57,677 bases of DNA from CAZWRV01 sp964636325 (GCA_964636325.1 CAZWRV010000037.1:1-57677); one strand, 5' to 3'; shown: positions 9,701 through 17,938, numbered from the stretch's first letter. Numbers and translations are program-made. The notes: generated by a model not told the origin, from the sequence alone.

Positions 9701-10074
9701 AAGTCGCGCAGACGGCGGAACTTCCCTTCCTCGTCCCGATGGCGGTCTCCGGAATAAACACCAAATGGCCGGCCGGTATCTGGCGCGAGGACGGCGGACT
9801 CGTCTACGCGGGCAGTTTCGAGGGCAGGGCCTGGCCGAGGATCGACGTGGGAAAGAAAGGCGCGTTCTACGCTGGCAACCTGGTCTCGGCCGACAACCAG
9901 AACCTGGTCCTCGAATTCGTCAAATGGACCCCGGACGCGGTCAAGATCGAAGTCCACAACCCGACCGCCGCCCCCATAGAGGCCACAGTCTCCACGGCAC
10001 CGGAAGTAAAAGGGCTTAAGGCGTTAAGCAGAAAGGTCACCGTCCCCCCGGGAACTACGCAGTACCTGGAGTGA
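6724..10074 (+). CDS. Large exported protein with inactive-looking PHP-like region
   Basis: 1116 residues, with AAGGAGG a few bases before the ATG. Residues about 12-31 form a signal peptide. Residues about 45-330 (VLFLSAEPLF, GAGALIYPNLADGG, YGKGRLGVLAISP) resemble the glutamine-amidotransferase-like or ThuA-like fold found in carbohydrate-active proteins. Residues about 390-620 resemble a PHP phosphoesterase region (TVAEFAAAARQAGYSMIVFTED, then LVCLPGFDI and HLLVIG), but the usual HxH and TDH metal ligands are absent. The remaining part is beta-rich and unassigned. It is probably a periplasmic or outer-surface protein of glycan metabolism. Domain calls are tentative. Confidence 0.75.
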   Translation: MCAHRISRFGKSIFSSAVVVMVFFAWSAVAEEKAGAAPAAAMSPPSVLFLSAEPLFDKQYAEELKGQGINYAAVSYYEPLAPAFMKRFNTYVLDMMPSAGGEWETFGQRLIQFRANFAEMMKNVEAGAGALIYPNLADGGGGMCLFWNQAMKPYGIQMQQACVLDRSLCFRTWSGFGTNGYSWTENIVKHPATEGIARIYYAGANLRWDDLYTTPPLICGKEWTPIVKAMSGARIGTMVSGKWLYEPDPMEDIAIAAVREYGKGRLGVLAISPAYIHRLGYTKLEKDWYGEQCFGPIDGIVIAKGDGRVPSDTGKLAAKLYSWLAGDSAAKGFGGYKSGEPVEKIPHVATEEEKAFTPVVDFETVRMPQSWRHRPTRYQLGDKTYFPEFADPYITGELKYMKGLVGARTGLSSGTGTVAEFAAAARQAGYSMIVFTEDFEKLPRQNWNQLVKECEANTGDDLVCLPGFDIMDPEGNHLLVIGPPYYPRSNWLSPDGKRLKEVQMINLLYGNHIVVAHRPSTGPLPPERLKHFQGQTVYTYRNGKLEDESFGAYAWQVMNGSNPHPVAVHEVFSPDEIAKAAATGFQQILPADTPQNAASYFRSGIGHYFDCPARYMISEGPIVYNWVIYPKDFGPAEENRMHFRVDIGVRSDKPLRSVTLYDGFTPIRRWLPQGNDFQVRADFQHAKQYDLFLTAEDNAGRRVLVNGMRTVAGRYHNRCSDRQNWLGHVGIYYTGTYLQDGLTISLPIKGTDEASSIFTNTPGTSMAMKVNYPFTCNDVVLTECIFDEKYLTALFSDVGFDARPSLGSKPSSVYDATVRRWSFTPGKDKSPFFTMVEMDIVLKRDVEPRQPGALFPVIASTGGKNYAWPGSDGKLTTGEFKPGAINPIPAGGMAGGVIVLSEGLAEMNGQIGFANSAEMLPAGKSFRARLLMPGCWKITQGVDKAFSEAPEKWLKDLGLLGQAPYQLKLTRGKAAKQTFPAEFAAENGGVAGEVAQTAELPFLVPMAVSGINTKWPAGIWREDGGLVYAGSFEGRAWPRIDVGKKGAFYAGNLVSADNQNLVLEFVKWTPDAVKIEVHNPTAAPIEATVSTAPEVKGLKALSRKVTVPPGTTQYLE

Positions 10075-10107
10075 CGATATGTTTTTCTGAAGCTTGATCC
10101 CATAAGG

Positions 10108-10163
10108 CGGAGGGTTGAGCCGTGCTCAACCGCGGCTCCGACAAGCGTCGTCCTCCATCGAGT
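10108..10163 (-). repeat. Family B palindromic repeat, copy 1, joined to family A copy 2
   Basis: Contains the stem GGTTGAGC, loop CGT, GCTCAACC (10113-10131), preceded by GGAG and followed by CGCGGCTC, and ends in CCTCCATCGAGTTTC that continues directly into the family A element. Other copies lie at 29.6, 42.2, 42.3 and 49.1 kb. Confidence 0.75.
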
Positions 10164-10337
10164 TTCTGATCGACAGAACTGCGAATCTCGCAGATGGTCA
10201 CTCCTCTGAAACTTCCCCTGAAGTAACGCAGACATTCCTGTCTGCGGCTCGCAGGTAGGAATACCTGCGCTACTTCAAGTTTCTCCCCGACAGAACTGGC
10301 GGATTTCCCCGCCAGAGCGGCACTCCTCTGAAACTCG
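10157..10337 (-). repeat. Family A palindromic repeat, copy 2 (full, inverted)
   Basis: Inverse orientation to copies 1 and 4. Core hairpins at 10227-10246 (loop ATTCCT) and 10250-10269 (loop AGGAAT), enclosed by GAAGTA and TACTTC arms. The flank carries a further hairpin CTGGCGG/CCGCCAG near 10297-10316 within an ACAGAA...CTCCTCTGAAAC context, and on the other side CTGCGA/TCGCAG near 10178-10193 in the same context. About 150 bp match copy 4 closely. Confidence 0.85.
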
Positions 10338-10403
10338 ATTGTTATCTTCATAACCGCCGTCAAGCCGAACATCTGCCTTCGTCAGGCTGCCGTGCGAATA
10401 TGA

Positions 10404-12442
10404 TTACGCTTCCGCAAGCGAAGTGGATGCTATTCCTTTCAATAATTTGCCTTTGCCTGTCTCCAACTTTACCCTCATCGGAATTCCTGGGAAGAGACTG
10501 AAATAATTGTCCGAGAAATGTGGCCCAGGCGAACCGCAATCAAGCCTTACGAACAATGCGGGAATATCAGTGGCAAGCCGGACTTCCATTCCATTTGTTC
10601 CGACCGAACACTTTATCCGCGAAATCTTCCTGCTTTCATGAGGCTTTGCCTTGAACGGTATCGAGATGGAGTCGAGAAGTTTTCCGTCGGTCCGCCATAA
10701 CTGGGTCGTGATGGTGCCTTCAACGGGCCTTGGCAGATCGCTGCAGATCCAGGTCTCCAGCGCATCCCCGTGTTCGACAAGCGAGACCAGGAGCGGCGAA
10801 AAGAAGCGCCTTGCGAAGTAGTGCAGGGCCTTCCACTTGAGTCCGGAGTCTATCCCTGCCCAGGAGACGGCTGGCCAGCAGTCGTTGAACTGCCAGTAGA
10901 GCGCCCCCATGGTCCGCGGCCTGCATCTCCGCCAGTGTTCGACTGCCGTCTTCATCGCCAGCGCCTGGTTGAGCTGCGAGAGGTAGCAGATGCGGTCAGG
11001 TGTCGCAGGCATTCGGAAGTTAGAGCAGATATAGTCCATGAGCAGTCCGTTCCAGCCCTTTTTGCGCTGATGGTGTTCTACGGCAGGGGAACTCAAATTC
11101 AGATCCTTGCCGCCCGCCGCCTTCCTGAGCGTCCGGATATTCGGGAATGACTGGAATCCGAATTCGCTCACGAAGCGGGGGCGCAGTTTGAGATGTTCGC
11201 TGAAGGGTTCGCGGCGTCCGCCGACCCACCAGAAATGCTCGTCTCCGACGCTTTCATTCCCGCCCGGGAACGGTGATGCGGGCGTGAACGGCCTTCCCGG
11301 GTCTTCGATTGCGCATGTCCTTGCAATTTCGGTCTGGAGCCTTTTGTAGTCGCGCTTAACGAGCTTCTCGTGCGCCTTGCTCCTGCTCCACCATTTCCAT
11401 ACCCCTTCGTTCTCGTTGTTCCCGCACCACAGGGCCAGGCATGCATGGCTTTTCAGCCTGCGCATCTGATGCTTCATTTCCTCCCGGATGTTTCGAAGGA
11501 ATTCCGGAGTGGCCGGATATGCGCAGCACGCGAACATGAAATCCTGCCATACAAGTATCCCAAGTTCGTCGCAGAGGTCGTAGAATTTATCGGACTCGTA
11601 TATCCCGCCGCCCCAGACTCTCAGCATGTTCATGTTCGCGGCGGCGGCGTCCCGGACGAGCCGGGCATATTTTTCGCGCGTGATCCGCGACGGGAAAGAG
11701 TCGGCGGGGATCCAGTTCGCGCCTTTCGCAAAAATCGGAATCCTTGAGGATAGCGCATATGGAAAATTCGCATGGTTCAAGCGCATGGATGAACGAATTA
11801 ATAGACATGGAGGCTTTTCTTCCGGAGAGTTCCTGATCCGTCGTAACATATTCCATGTAGGCATGTTGCGGAAATATGGCGCAGATTTCCCGCCAGATTC
11901 CGGAAGTCGGCAGGAACGGCGCCCAGTCCCAGCCGAACTGGAACTGCGCCTTCCGCAGCTGGTTGCGGTGGGTGATCCTGTCCTGTCCGAGCGGCCAGTG
12001 GTATTCCGAACCCGCGACCTCGTATGGGATTTCGCGGCTCTTTATCTCGCCGGCCTTGAACGGCGAAAAACATGACTTCGATTCTGTTCCTGCCGTTTTC
12101 TACAATCCTGCCGATGTCGAAGGAATGACGGAGGAACATGTTCTCGGATCTTCCGGCAAGCTTCCCGTTCAGCCTGATCTCCGCTACTATGTCGAGACCT
12201 TCGCATATGAGGAAGACGGACTGTCCGGGAGAGAGACCGCGGACGTCGAATGTCCTCGAATAAGTCCAGTCAGTGTCGCTTACCCACTGGACATCAAGTT
12301 CGTTCGTGGAAATGAAAGGATCCGGAATCACACCCGCCGCAATGAGATCGGTGTGGATGCAACCGTGGACAGTCGCGGGATATTCCTTCCGGTTTCCTCG
12401 CCGTTTCAGGCGCCAAACTCCTTTCAAGTCTATCTTGTGCAT
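10404..12442 (-). pseudogene. Broken GH2 beta-mannosidase gene (frameshifts and internal deletion)
   Basis: The N-terminal sugar-binding domain runs from the ATG at 12442 (MHKIDLKGVWRL, then ATVHGCIHTDL). At an A5 run on the plus strand (12066-12070) the frame shifts; in the next frame the family motif QFGWDWAPFLPTSGIW continues. A second shift near 11730-11760 (another A5 run, 11730-11734) leads to FAKGANWIPADSF and the catalytic barrel, with acid/base Glu in WCGNNENEG and nucleophile Glu in VSEFGFQSF. Between GIWRE and FAKGANW only about 50 residues remain, where the family has roughly 120; the Ig-like domain with its WWPNG motif is missing. Removing one base from each A5 run would rejoin the frames, so sequence error could explain the shifts but not the shortened domain. 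Confidence 0.85.
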
Positions 12443-12485
12443 CTCTCGAAATATTCCGTTCTTAGAGATTTCATATTGTCTTCTC

Positions 12486-12723
12486 CTATTCAAGAATTAT
12501 CAGCCGGATGCCGTGGGCTTCAATGGGGAAGAAGCCCGGCTTGTACCGGCCCCACGCCCTCTGCACCTTGCCGGCGCTGTCGTAGTAATAGTCGTTGCGG
12601 AATTCGCGGTCGGTCTCGGCATCGAAGACGCGAAGGGGGTCGCGCCCTAGAAGTTCGCGCGTCAGGGAGAATTCCACTATAAGAACGGTGACCGGATTGA
12701 CCTTGTTGACCCGATTGACAACG
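12486..12723 (-). other. Possible C-terminal protein remnant
   Basis: An open frame directly downstream of the AsmA-like gene reads (from an uncertain start, perhaps GTG near 12672) EFSLTRELLGRDPLRVFD, then a Tyr-rich stretch and ends FPIEAHGIRLIILE. The ending resembles the C-termini of secreted glycosidases, but nothing upstream matches a whole gene. It may be a leftover of a deleted gene or a short unrecognised protein read with the GH2 gene. Confidence 0.35.
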
Positions 12724-13464
12724 CTATTCGAAGACATCCTTGATGGCGTCGAAGGCGCCCTTGCCGGTCTCCTTGATGATGTTTCCGGCGGAGCCTGCGA
12801 CATCGGAGACGGATTTGAAGATCGCGGAATAAATCTCCATGATCGCCTGGTTCCAAGTGGTTCCCTCTTTGTCACTGCCGATGCCTTCGAGATGGATGGC
12901 CGGGAGCGGCAGCGTGGCCTTGCCGCCCTGGAGCAGGACGGCGCTAAGCGAGACTTTCGAATCTTTCAACAGGAAGTCGTCGATCTGGATTTTTCTTGAC
13001 TCGCCCCGTTTCTTATCCGCCGTCTCGGCTGATGCGCCGTCCTTGCCGGAGCTGGAATATTTCTTTATGTTCGACTGGATCTGGCCGATATTGCTGGTTC
13101 CGAGTCCGGTCTCGTAGATGACATGGGCCTTGTCTACGAGTATCTGCTGAATGACCAGCTTATTTGAGAGGACAGTCGTCATGTCTATGTCGACGGTGAC
13201 GCTTCCGAGCTTGAACGCGTAGCCGGTCTTGTAGCCTTCAGGATTGCCGATCAGGAAGTCGTCGATTGCGAGCTTTCCGTTCAAGGTGTTGAAGTAGAAG
13301 CCGTCCATCTTCACGTCGGTCCCGGTGAGCTTCGGCATGTAGCTCTGGACTCCGGCCTTCACCGCCGCGCCGAGGAAGAAATGAATGCCGAGCAGGACTG
13401 CAAGCGCTCCGGCGGCCGCCAGCAGCAAGGCAATCCTGATGCGTTTTTTCCATTTGTTGTGCAT
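12724..13464 (-). CDS. AsmA-like membrane-anchored protein
   Basis: 246 residues. One N-terminal transmembrane segment (about residues 9-31) follows a Lys/Arg-rich start. The rest should be periplasmic: beta-strand-like pattern YMPKLTGTDVKMDGFYFNTL and KLAIDDFLIGNPEGY is typical of AsmA/DUF748-type proteins, and IQIDDFLLKDSKVSLS repeats that pattern. AsmA-like proteins bridge or regulate the envelope and move lipids; the exact role here is not known. The start has GGAG five bases upstream. The C-terminal tail (about 205-246) is an amphipathic helix with repeated IIKETGKGAFDAIK-like spacing. Confidence 0.75.
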   Translation of the reverse strand: MHNKWKKRIRIALLLAAAGALAVLLGIHFFLGAAVKAGVQSYMPKLTGTDVKMDGFYFNTLNGKLAIDDFLIGNPEGYKTGYAFKLGSVTVDIDMTTVLSNKLVIQQILVDKAHVIYETGLGTSNIGQIQSNIKKYSSSGKDGASAETADKKRGESRKIQIDDFLLKDSKVSLSAVLLQGGKATLPLPAIHLEGIGSDKEGTTWNQAIMEIYSAIFKSVSDVAGSAGNIIKETGKGAFDAIKDVFE

Positions 13465-13616
13465 ATGTTCTCCATTCTAGCGCCGGAAAATGCCGCCGCC
13501 CTGCGGGGGCTCACTTGTTTCTTCGTCCTATATCTCCTACGGGCTTGCCTGCCGAGGCTAGGAAAGTGCCATCCCCTGCGGGATTGAATATGTGCAATTT
13601 AAGGCAAAGGCATCTG

Positions 13617-15530
13617 TCAATTTATCCTGTAAACAGGTAACTTTCCTCCTGTCTTGACAAGGCGTGCGCTGTTCATTACGATGATTACGGCGCTCGCGAC
13701 CTGGAGGAAGGCGGCGAGGACTGCTTCGAGGTAGCCTGCGGCGCCAGCAGATACGCCTACGAAGATGAAGAGTATTCCTAGTGCGAAGTTCTGCACCATT
13801 ACGTTCCTGTAGGATTTCGCGAGCCTGAGGAGGAAGGGGAGTCGGTCCAACTCGTTGTTGAGGAGCGCGATGGTGGCGGTCTCGACGGCGAGGTCGCTTC
13901 CGGCGGCGCCCATCGCGATTCCGATGTCGCTGGAGGCAAGGGCGGGGGCGTCGTTGACGCCGTCGCCGACGAAGACGGTCTTGAACCCCTGCCGCTTGAT
14001 GTCCTCGACCTTGCGTATCTTGTCGGGCGGGGAGCATTCGCCGTGGAACTCATTTATTCCCAGTGTGGATGCGACTTTCGCGGCGACGCCGTTGCGGTCG
14101 CCAGTGACCATTGCGATTTTCGCAACTCCCGACTTGGAGAGAGCTTCCACTGTGGATTTTGCGTCGGGCCGTACCTTGTCCTCGGCGGCGATCCATCCGG
14201 CAGGTTTTCCGTCGCAGACGACGAAGAGCATGCTCATGCCGGAGTTCCTTTCGCTGGAGAATTCCGGGAATCCTGCGGTGTCGATCCCGTTGTCTTTCAT
14301 CCAGGAGAGGTTGCCGCAGAGGACTTCATGTCCGTTGACGGTTCCTTTTACGCCGCGCCCGGGCTTTTCGGAGGCATTGCCGCAGGGGGCTGTTCTGATG
14401 TTGACTTTTTTCGCGAGCGCGCAGGCGGCCTTTGCGACGGGATGGTTGCTGTGCTGTTCGGCGCTTGCCGCGAGGAGGAGCAGTTCAGAGTTGTCAACCC
14501 CGTCGGCCGGAGCCAGCTCGGTCACTTCAAGCTCGCCTTTCGTCAAGGTCCCTGTCTTGTCGAAGATGAACGCGGAAACGGAAGAGAGCGATTCGACATC
14601 GCTGATCTTCTTGATGAGGATTCCGAGCCTTGCTCCGGCCGATAGGGCCGCGACCGCGGCGGAAGGTGTGCTGAGGACGAGCGCGATGGGGCATGCGGCC
14701 ACGAGGACGGCGACGACCCTGGCCATGTCGTGACCTGTGACCGTCCAGACGAAGAATGAGAGGATGAGCACGAGCGGAGTGTAGTATTTCGCATATTCAT
14801 CGATCATCCTGATGAAGCGGGGGCGCGTCTTTTCGGCGGCGAGTATGAGCTCCTTGACTTTCCCTAAAGTGGTGTCCGCGCCAGTCCTGGCTACGGAGAC
14901 TTCGATGACGGCGGACATGTTGATGGTTCCGGCGAAGACGCCTGCGCCCTCGGCCTTGTCGACGGGGATTGATTCGCCGGTGATGTTCGACTCCTGAATG
15001 GAGCTGCTTCCCTGGGCGATTTCTCCGTCGGCGGGTATGATTTCGCCGGGGCGGACTCGTATCCTGTCGCCGGGTCTGAGGAGGGTCGGGCTGAGCTCAT
15101 CTTCCGTCCCGTCCGGCGAAACCCGCCTGGCGGTGGTCTGGGTCATGCGGGCGATCGTTTCGAGGGACTTCTTGGCGCCGCTCGCGCTCCGCGTTTCGAT
15201 TATAAGTCCGACGAGCATGAAGAAGGCGATTATCCCGGCGGTGAGGAAGTCGCCCCGGCTTGCGCCTGCGGCCACGGCGATGAGGACAAGCTCGTTCATG
15301 TGGACGCGCCTGTGCCTGAAGTCCTCGTATACAATTTTGAGCAGGGGCGGAAGCAGGAGGGCCAGCGCCGCGACCGCGCATATCGCGGAGTTGATCCCGT
15401 TGTCGTTGAAGAGGATGCGGGCAAGGAATGCGTTCAGCAAAAGGATGCCGCCGAGGGCGGCGAAAAGGGACTCCGCGCCCGGCCTGCCTTCGTCGTGGGC
15501 GTCGTCAGGTTCTTTGTCTTGATATGCCAT
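13617..15530 (-). CDS. P1B-type heavy-metal transporting ATPase
   Basis: 637 residues, without an N-terminal HMA metal-binding domain. The family motifs are present in order: TGES in the actuator domain (NITGESIPVDK), the membrane motif CPI in VAACPIALVLSTPSA, the phosphorylation site DKTGTLTKGE, the HP motif in SNHPVAKA, and GDGVNDAPALASSDIG. It should export (or import) a transition-metal ion across the inner membrane using ATP. Most Cu, Zn and Cd pumps have CPC at the membrane site; here the second Cys is Ile, so the metal cannot be inferred. No metalloregulator is adjacent. Confidence 0.93.
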   Translation of the reverse strand: MAYQDKEPDDAHDEGRPGAESLFAALGGILLLNAFLARILFNDNGINSAICAVAALALLLPPLLKIVYEDFRHRRVHMNELVLIAVAAGASRGDFLTAGIIAFFMLVGLIIETRSASGAKKSLETIARMTQTTARRVSPDGTEDELSPTLLRPGDRIRVRPGEIIPADGEIAQGSSSIQESNITGESIPVDKAEGAGVFAGTINMSAVIEVSVARTGADTTLGKVKELILAAEKTRPRFIRMIDEYAKYYTPLVLILSFFVWTVTGHDMARVVAVLVAACPIALVLSTPSAAVAALSAGARLGILIKKISDVESLSSVSAFIFDKTGTLTKGELEVTELAPADGVDNSELLLLAASAEQHSNHPVAKAACALAKKVNIRTAPCGNASEKPGRGVKGTVNGHEVLCGNLSWMKDNGIDTAGFPEFSSERNSGMSMLFVVCDGKPAGWIAAEDKVRPDAKSTVEALSKSGVAKIAMVTGDRNGVAAKVASTLGINEFHGECSPPDKIRKVEDIKRQGFKTVFVGDGVNDAPALASSDIGIAMGAAGSDLAVETATIALLNNELDRLPFLLRLAKSYRNVMVQNFALGILFIFVGVSAGAAGYLEAVLAAFLQVASAVIIVMNSARLVKTGGKLPVYRIN

Positions 15531-15615
15531 TATTGTAACTGAGGTGATTGCACAACTGAATTCTGAAATCCAGGTGTCGGGTTTCAGGTTTCAGTAAAAT
15601 TTGCTTTAAGAACTA

Positions 15616-15785
15616 GGTTTTTCCCTGCGGGAAAAAGGCGCCCTTGTGGCGCGCAGGTAGCTTGCGCGCGCCGCGCGCAAAGGGCAAACTCTGCATACGA
15701 GTAATGCTGTGTTATGTTGCTTGCGCGCGGCGCGCGCAAACTACTTTTGGTAAAAACGTTTTCCAAGTCGCACCCTAAGGGACTA
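15616..15785 (+). repeat. Family C multi-hairpin repeat, copy 2 (longest)
   Basis: Same hairpin order as at 6.4 kb: TTTTTCCC/GGGAAAAA near 15618-15636; TTGCGCGC-GCC-GCGCGCAA at 15662-15680; a middle stem with ACTC/GAGT; TTGCGCGC-GGC-GCGCGCAA at 15721-15739; then ACTACTTTTGG and the TTTTCCAAGTCGC block. Compared with copy 1, one A-T pair of the second hairpin is replaced by G-C with pairing kept. It sits between the ATPase and the third SPFH gene, in a 330-bp gap without a gene. Confidence 0.75.
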
Positions 15786-15860
15786 AAGATAACACTTCCT
15801 ACTGACACCCGACCTCTGACACCTGAAACCGCCAATCGCAGGCTTGTGCAATTGGCCCAT

Positions 15861-16895
15861 TTATTCATCCTTTTCCGGAGCTGAGTCCTTTCCTCCGGCG
15901 CTTCTGCCGATGAGAATTCTGAGCTGGCGCCGGTCGCCCTTCTCGATGACGATCTTCTCCTGGACCTGTTCGAGTATCCTGAAGAGAGTGTCGTCGTAGA
16001 TGGACTTCGCAATGAGGTCTGGATTCTTCTCGTATTGCAGGCGGCGCTTCGAGAACGTTTCGGCGTCTGAGCGGGCCTGGGCGATCTTCCTTAGCATTTC
16101 AGCCTTGGCCTCTGCGACGGCGGTGTCGTGCATGAGCTGGGCCTCCCTTTCGGTCTTTATCTTGTATGCGAAGGCGTCGTTGAGTTCCTTCTCCTTGTTC
16201 TGATTGGCTTGGTTGAGGGCGTCGAATGCGGCCTTGGCCTGGCGGGGCGGGAAGGGCGTGACGGAGACGTCCCTGCCTTCGAAGATGATTCCGAGCTTGA
16301 AGCTGTCGAGGTTGCCGCGGAGTTCGGATGCGATCTTGGACTTGAGCCTGTCGGTGTTGAGCAGCGTCTCGTCGGCAGGGAGCTGAGCGGCCGCCTTGAG
16401 GACGGCGTTGTCCAGGAGCGTCTTAAGAATTTTACCGCCGTCCTCGGCGAGTAGGAAATACTGGGCGAGGGATTCCTCGCTGGATGCGTCGACGGTGTAT
16501 GAAAGCGAGCATTTCGCATGGATGATGCTCCTGTCGGAAGAGATGAGGAACCCGTCCGTTCCGGGCTTCAGGGAGGGGGGTATCTCGCCGCCCCTGGCTT
16601 CGAACATGAAGGAATTGGACTCGATCTGCCGGGTCCTTCCGGCATCGAATACTTCGGTCTCTTCGACGGGGTAGGGGAGCGTGAAATGGAGGCCCGTGCC
16701 GAGCACCCCCCTCAGCTCGCCGAAGCGGAATACTGCGGCCTTCTCGTGCGGCTTAACGATGACGACCGACTGGCCGGCAATGGTCAGCAGCATGATGGCC
16801 ACGAGCAGGTAAAGCCATGCGAAGCTGACCTTGAGCGAGCTGGCCAGGGATTTCAGGCCTTCCTGGGAGTCGTCGTGCTTTTCTTCGGCATCCAT
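15861..16895 (-). CDS. SPFH (band 7) protein, HflK-like, third of three
   Basis: 344 residues from the ATG at 16895; the open frame extends far upstream but overlaps the previous SPFH gene in another frame. One transmembrane segment (about residues 27-50) is followed by the SPFH start KPHEKAAVFRFGELRG, with GLHFTLPYPVEE, the hallmark of HflK/HflC-like proteins. A coiled region (ALNQANQNKEKELNDAFA, EAKAEMLRKIAQARSDAE) follows from about 240. HflK/HflC form large membrane rings that modulate FtsH protease. About 107 bp separate it from the second gene, holding a family E hairpin. The lack of a conserved FtsH gene nearby leaves the partner inferred. Confidence 0.85.
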   Translation of the reverse strand: MDAEEKHDDSQEGLKSLASSLKVSFAWLYLLVAIMLLTIAGQSVVIVKPHEKAAVFRFGELRGVLGTGLHFTLPYPVEETEVFDAGRTRQIESNSFMFEARGGEIPPSLKPGTDGFLISSDRSIIHAKCSLSYTVDASSEESLAQYFLLAEDGGKILKTLLDNAVLKAAAQLPADETLLNTDRLKSKIASELRGNLDSFKLGIIFEGRDVSVTPFPPRQAKAAFDALNQANQNKEKELNDAFAYKIKTEREAQLMHDTAVAEAKAEMLRKIAQARSDAETFSKRRLQYEKNPDLIAKSIYDDTLFRILEQVQEKIVIEKGDRRQLRILIGRSAGGKDSAPEKDE

Positions 16896-16910
16896 TGCAA
16901 AACCCTTAAT

Positions 16911-16942
16911 AATCGCGGCCAATAATGGCCGCGCACGGTAAC
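16911..16942. repeat. Family E hairpin repeat, copy 1
   Basis: CGCGGCCA, loop ATAA, TGGCCGCG (16914-16933) followed by GCACGGTAAC. The copy at 36780 has CGCGGTTA, loop ATAA, TGACCGCG and GCACAGTAAC: one pair changes from C-G to T-A and another becomes a wobble, so pairing is kept. A half copy (ATAATGGCCGCGCAC) follows near 16972. Confidence 0.7.
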
Positions 16943-17002
16943 AATTGCGGCATCTCCTCCGTTTGCGTCCGATAATGGCCGCGCACCGCCGCGCCTGCGG
17001 CG

Positions 17003-17938
17003 TCAGCGTTTCGGTTCGTCCAGCTTGTTCATCGCGTCCGGAGTGAGCATGTCGAACGGAGGCGTGTCCTTGTCCAGTATCACGGTGGTCTTGGTCTTCA
17101 TAGAGTTTTCCAGGGCCTGGAGCTTCCTGAGGAAGAGGGCGAAGCGCGGCTGCTGGTTGTAGACGTCGAGGTATTCGAACGCCTTGGTGTCGGCCTCGCC
17201 GCGGATCTTGACTGCCTCTGCCTCCGCTTCTGCCAGGGTCTTGCTTTTCGCAAGGTCCGCCTCCTTCCTTATGCTCATAGCCTTGTATTTCCCTTCGCTG
17301 GATATTTTTTCGACGAGGCGCATGCGCTCTGACTTCATGCGTTCGAAGACAGCCTCGGTGGTGTCCTCCGGGAGTTCGAAGCGGTCGAATCCGAAGCTGT
17401 CCACCCTGATTCCGTATTCGTTGAGCGATTCCGCGGACAGCTGAGCCAGTACCGCCTGTTCGATCCTGGTGAAGGAGGCGTCCTTTCCGCCGCCGACAAT
17501 GTCGGAGAGGCTGTGCTCGCCGAGGGCGGACTTGAGGTATTTGCCCACGAGCGTCGAGATTATCGCCTCGCCCTTGGCGGCCGTGACTCCGACCCTGGCC
17601 TTGTATGTCTTGACGTCCTTGATCGACCAGCATGCATAGACCCGAACGACTACGTTGAATCCGTCCTTTACGAGGGCCTCGAAGTAGGGCGACTGGTAGA
17701 GGCGGATCCTGGTGTCGAACACGTATGCCTTCTGCACCGGCCATGGCATCTTGAAGTGGAGGCCGGGCTTCTCGATCGTCGCCACCGGCCTCTCGAAGGT
17801 CGCGAGGACCGCGGCCTGCGTCGCCCGCGTCTGGAAGAAGCAGGTCAGAAGGATGAAAAGCAATGCCAGGGATGCCGCAAGCAAGGCCATCTTGCCGGCC
17901 GCGGCGCCGTTCTTCATTTTTTCGTCTTCCATGCTCAT
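17003..17938 (-). CDS. SPFH protein, HflC-like, second of three
   Basis: 311 residues; its ATG overlaps the stop of the upstream SPFH gene by four bases (ATGA), so translation is probably coupled. A transmembrane segment (about residues 15-36) is followed by the SPFH domain (ATFERPVATIEKPGLHFKMPWPVQKAYVFD) and a C-terminal helix region with RKEADLAKSKTLAEAEAEAVKIRG, the repeat-like coiled coil of the family. It probably pairs with the other two SPFH proteins in one membrane ring. An alternative start is the Met at residue 3. Confidence 0.88.
   Translation of the reverse strand: MSMEDEKMKNGAAAGKMALLAASLALLFILLTCFFQTRATQAAVLATFERPVATIEKPGLHFKMPWPVQKAYVFDTRIRLYQSPYFEALVKDGFNVVVRVYACWSIKDVKTYKARVGVTAAKGEAIISTLVGKYLKSALGEHSLSDIVGGGKDASFTRIEQAVLAQLSAESLNEYGIRVDSFGFDRFELPEDTTEAVFERMKSERMRLVEKISSEGKYKAMSIRKEADLAKSKTLAEAEAEAVKIRGEADTKAFEYLDVYNQQPRFALFLRKLQALENSMKTKTTVILDKDTPPFDMLTPDAMNKLDEPKR

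Noticed and set aside
13855..14733. 292-codon open frame opposite the P1B ATPase
   Set aside because: Antisense shadow with Ser/Pro-rich composition; ATPase motifs are unambiguous.
16896..17744. Upstream extension of the third SPFH frame
   Set aside because: It is a shifted reading of the second SPFH gene, low in hydrophobic residues and Arg-rich.
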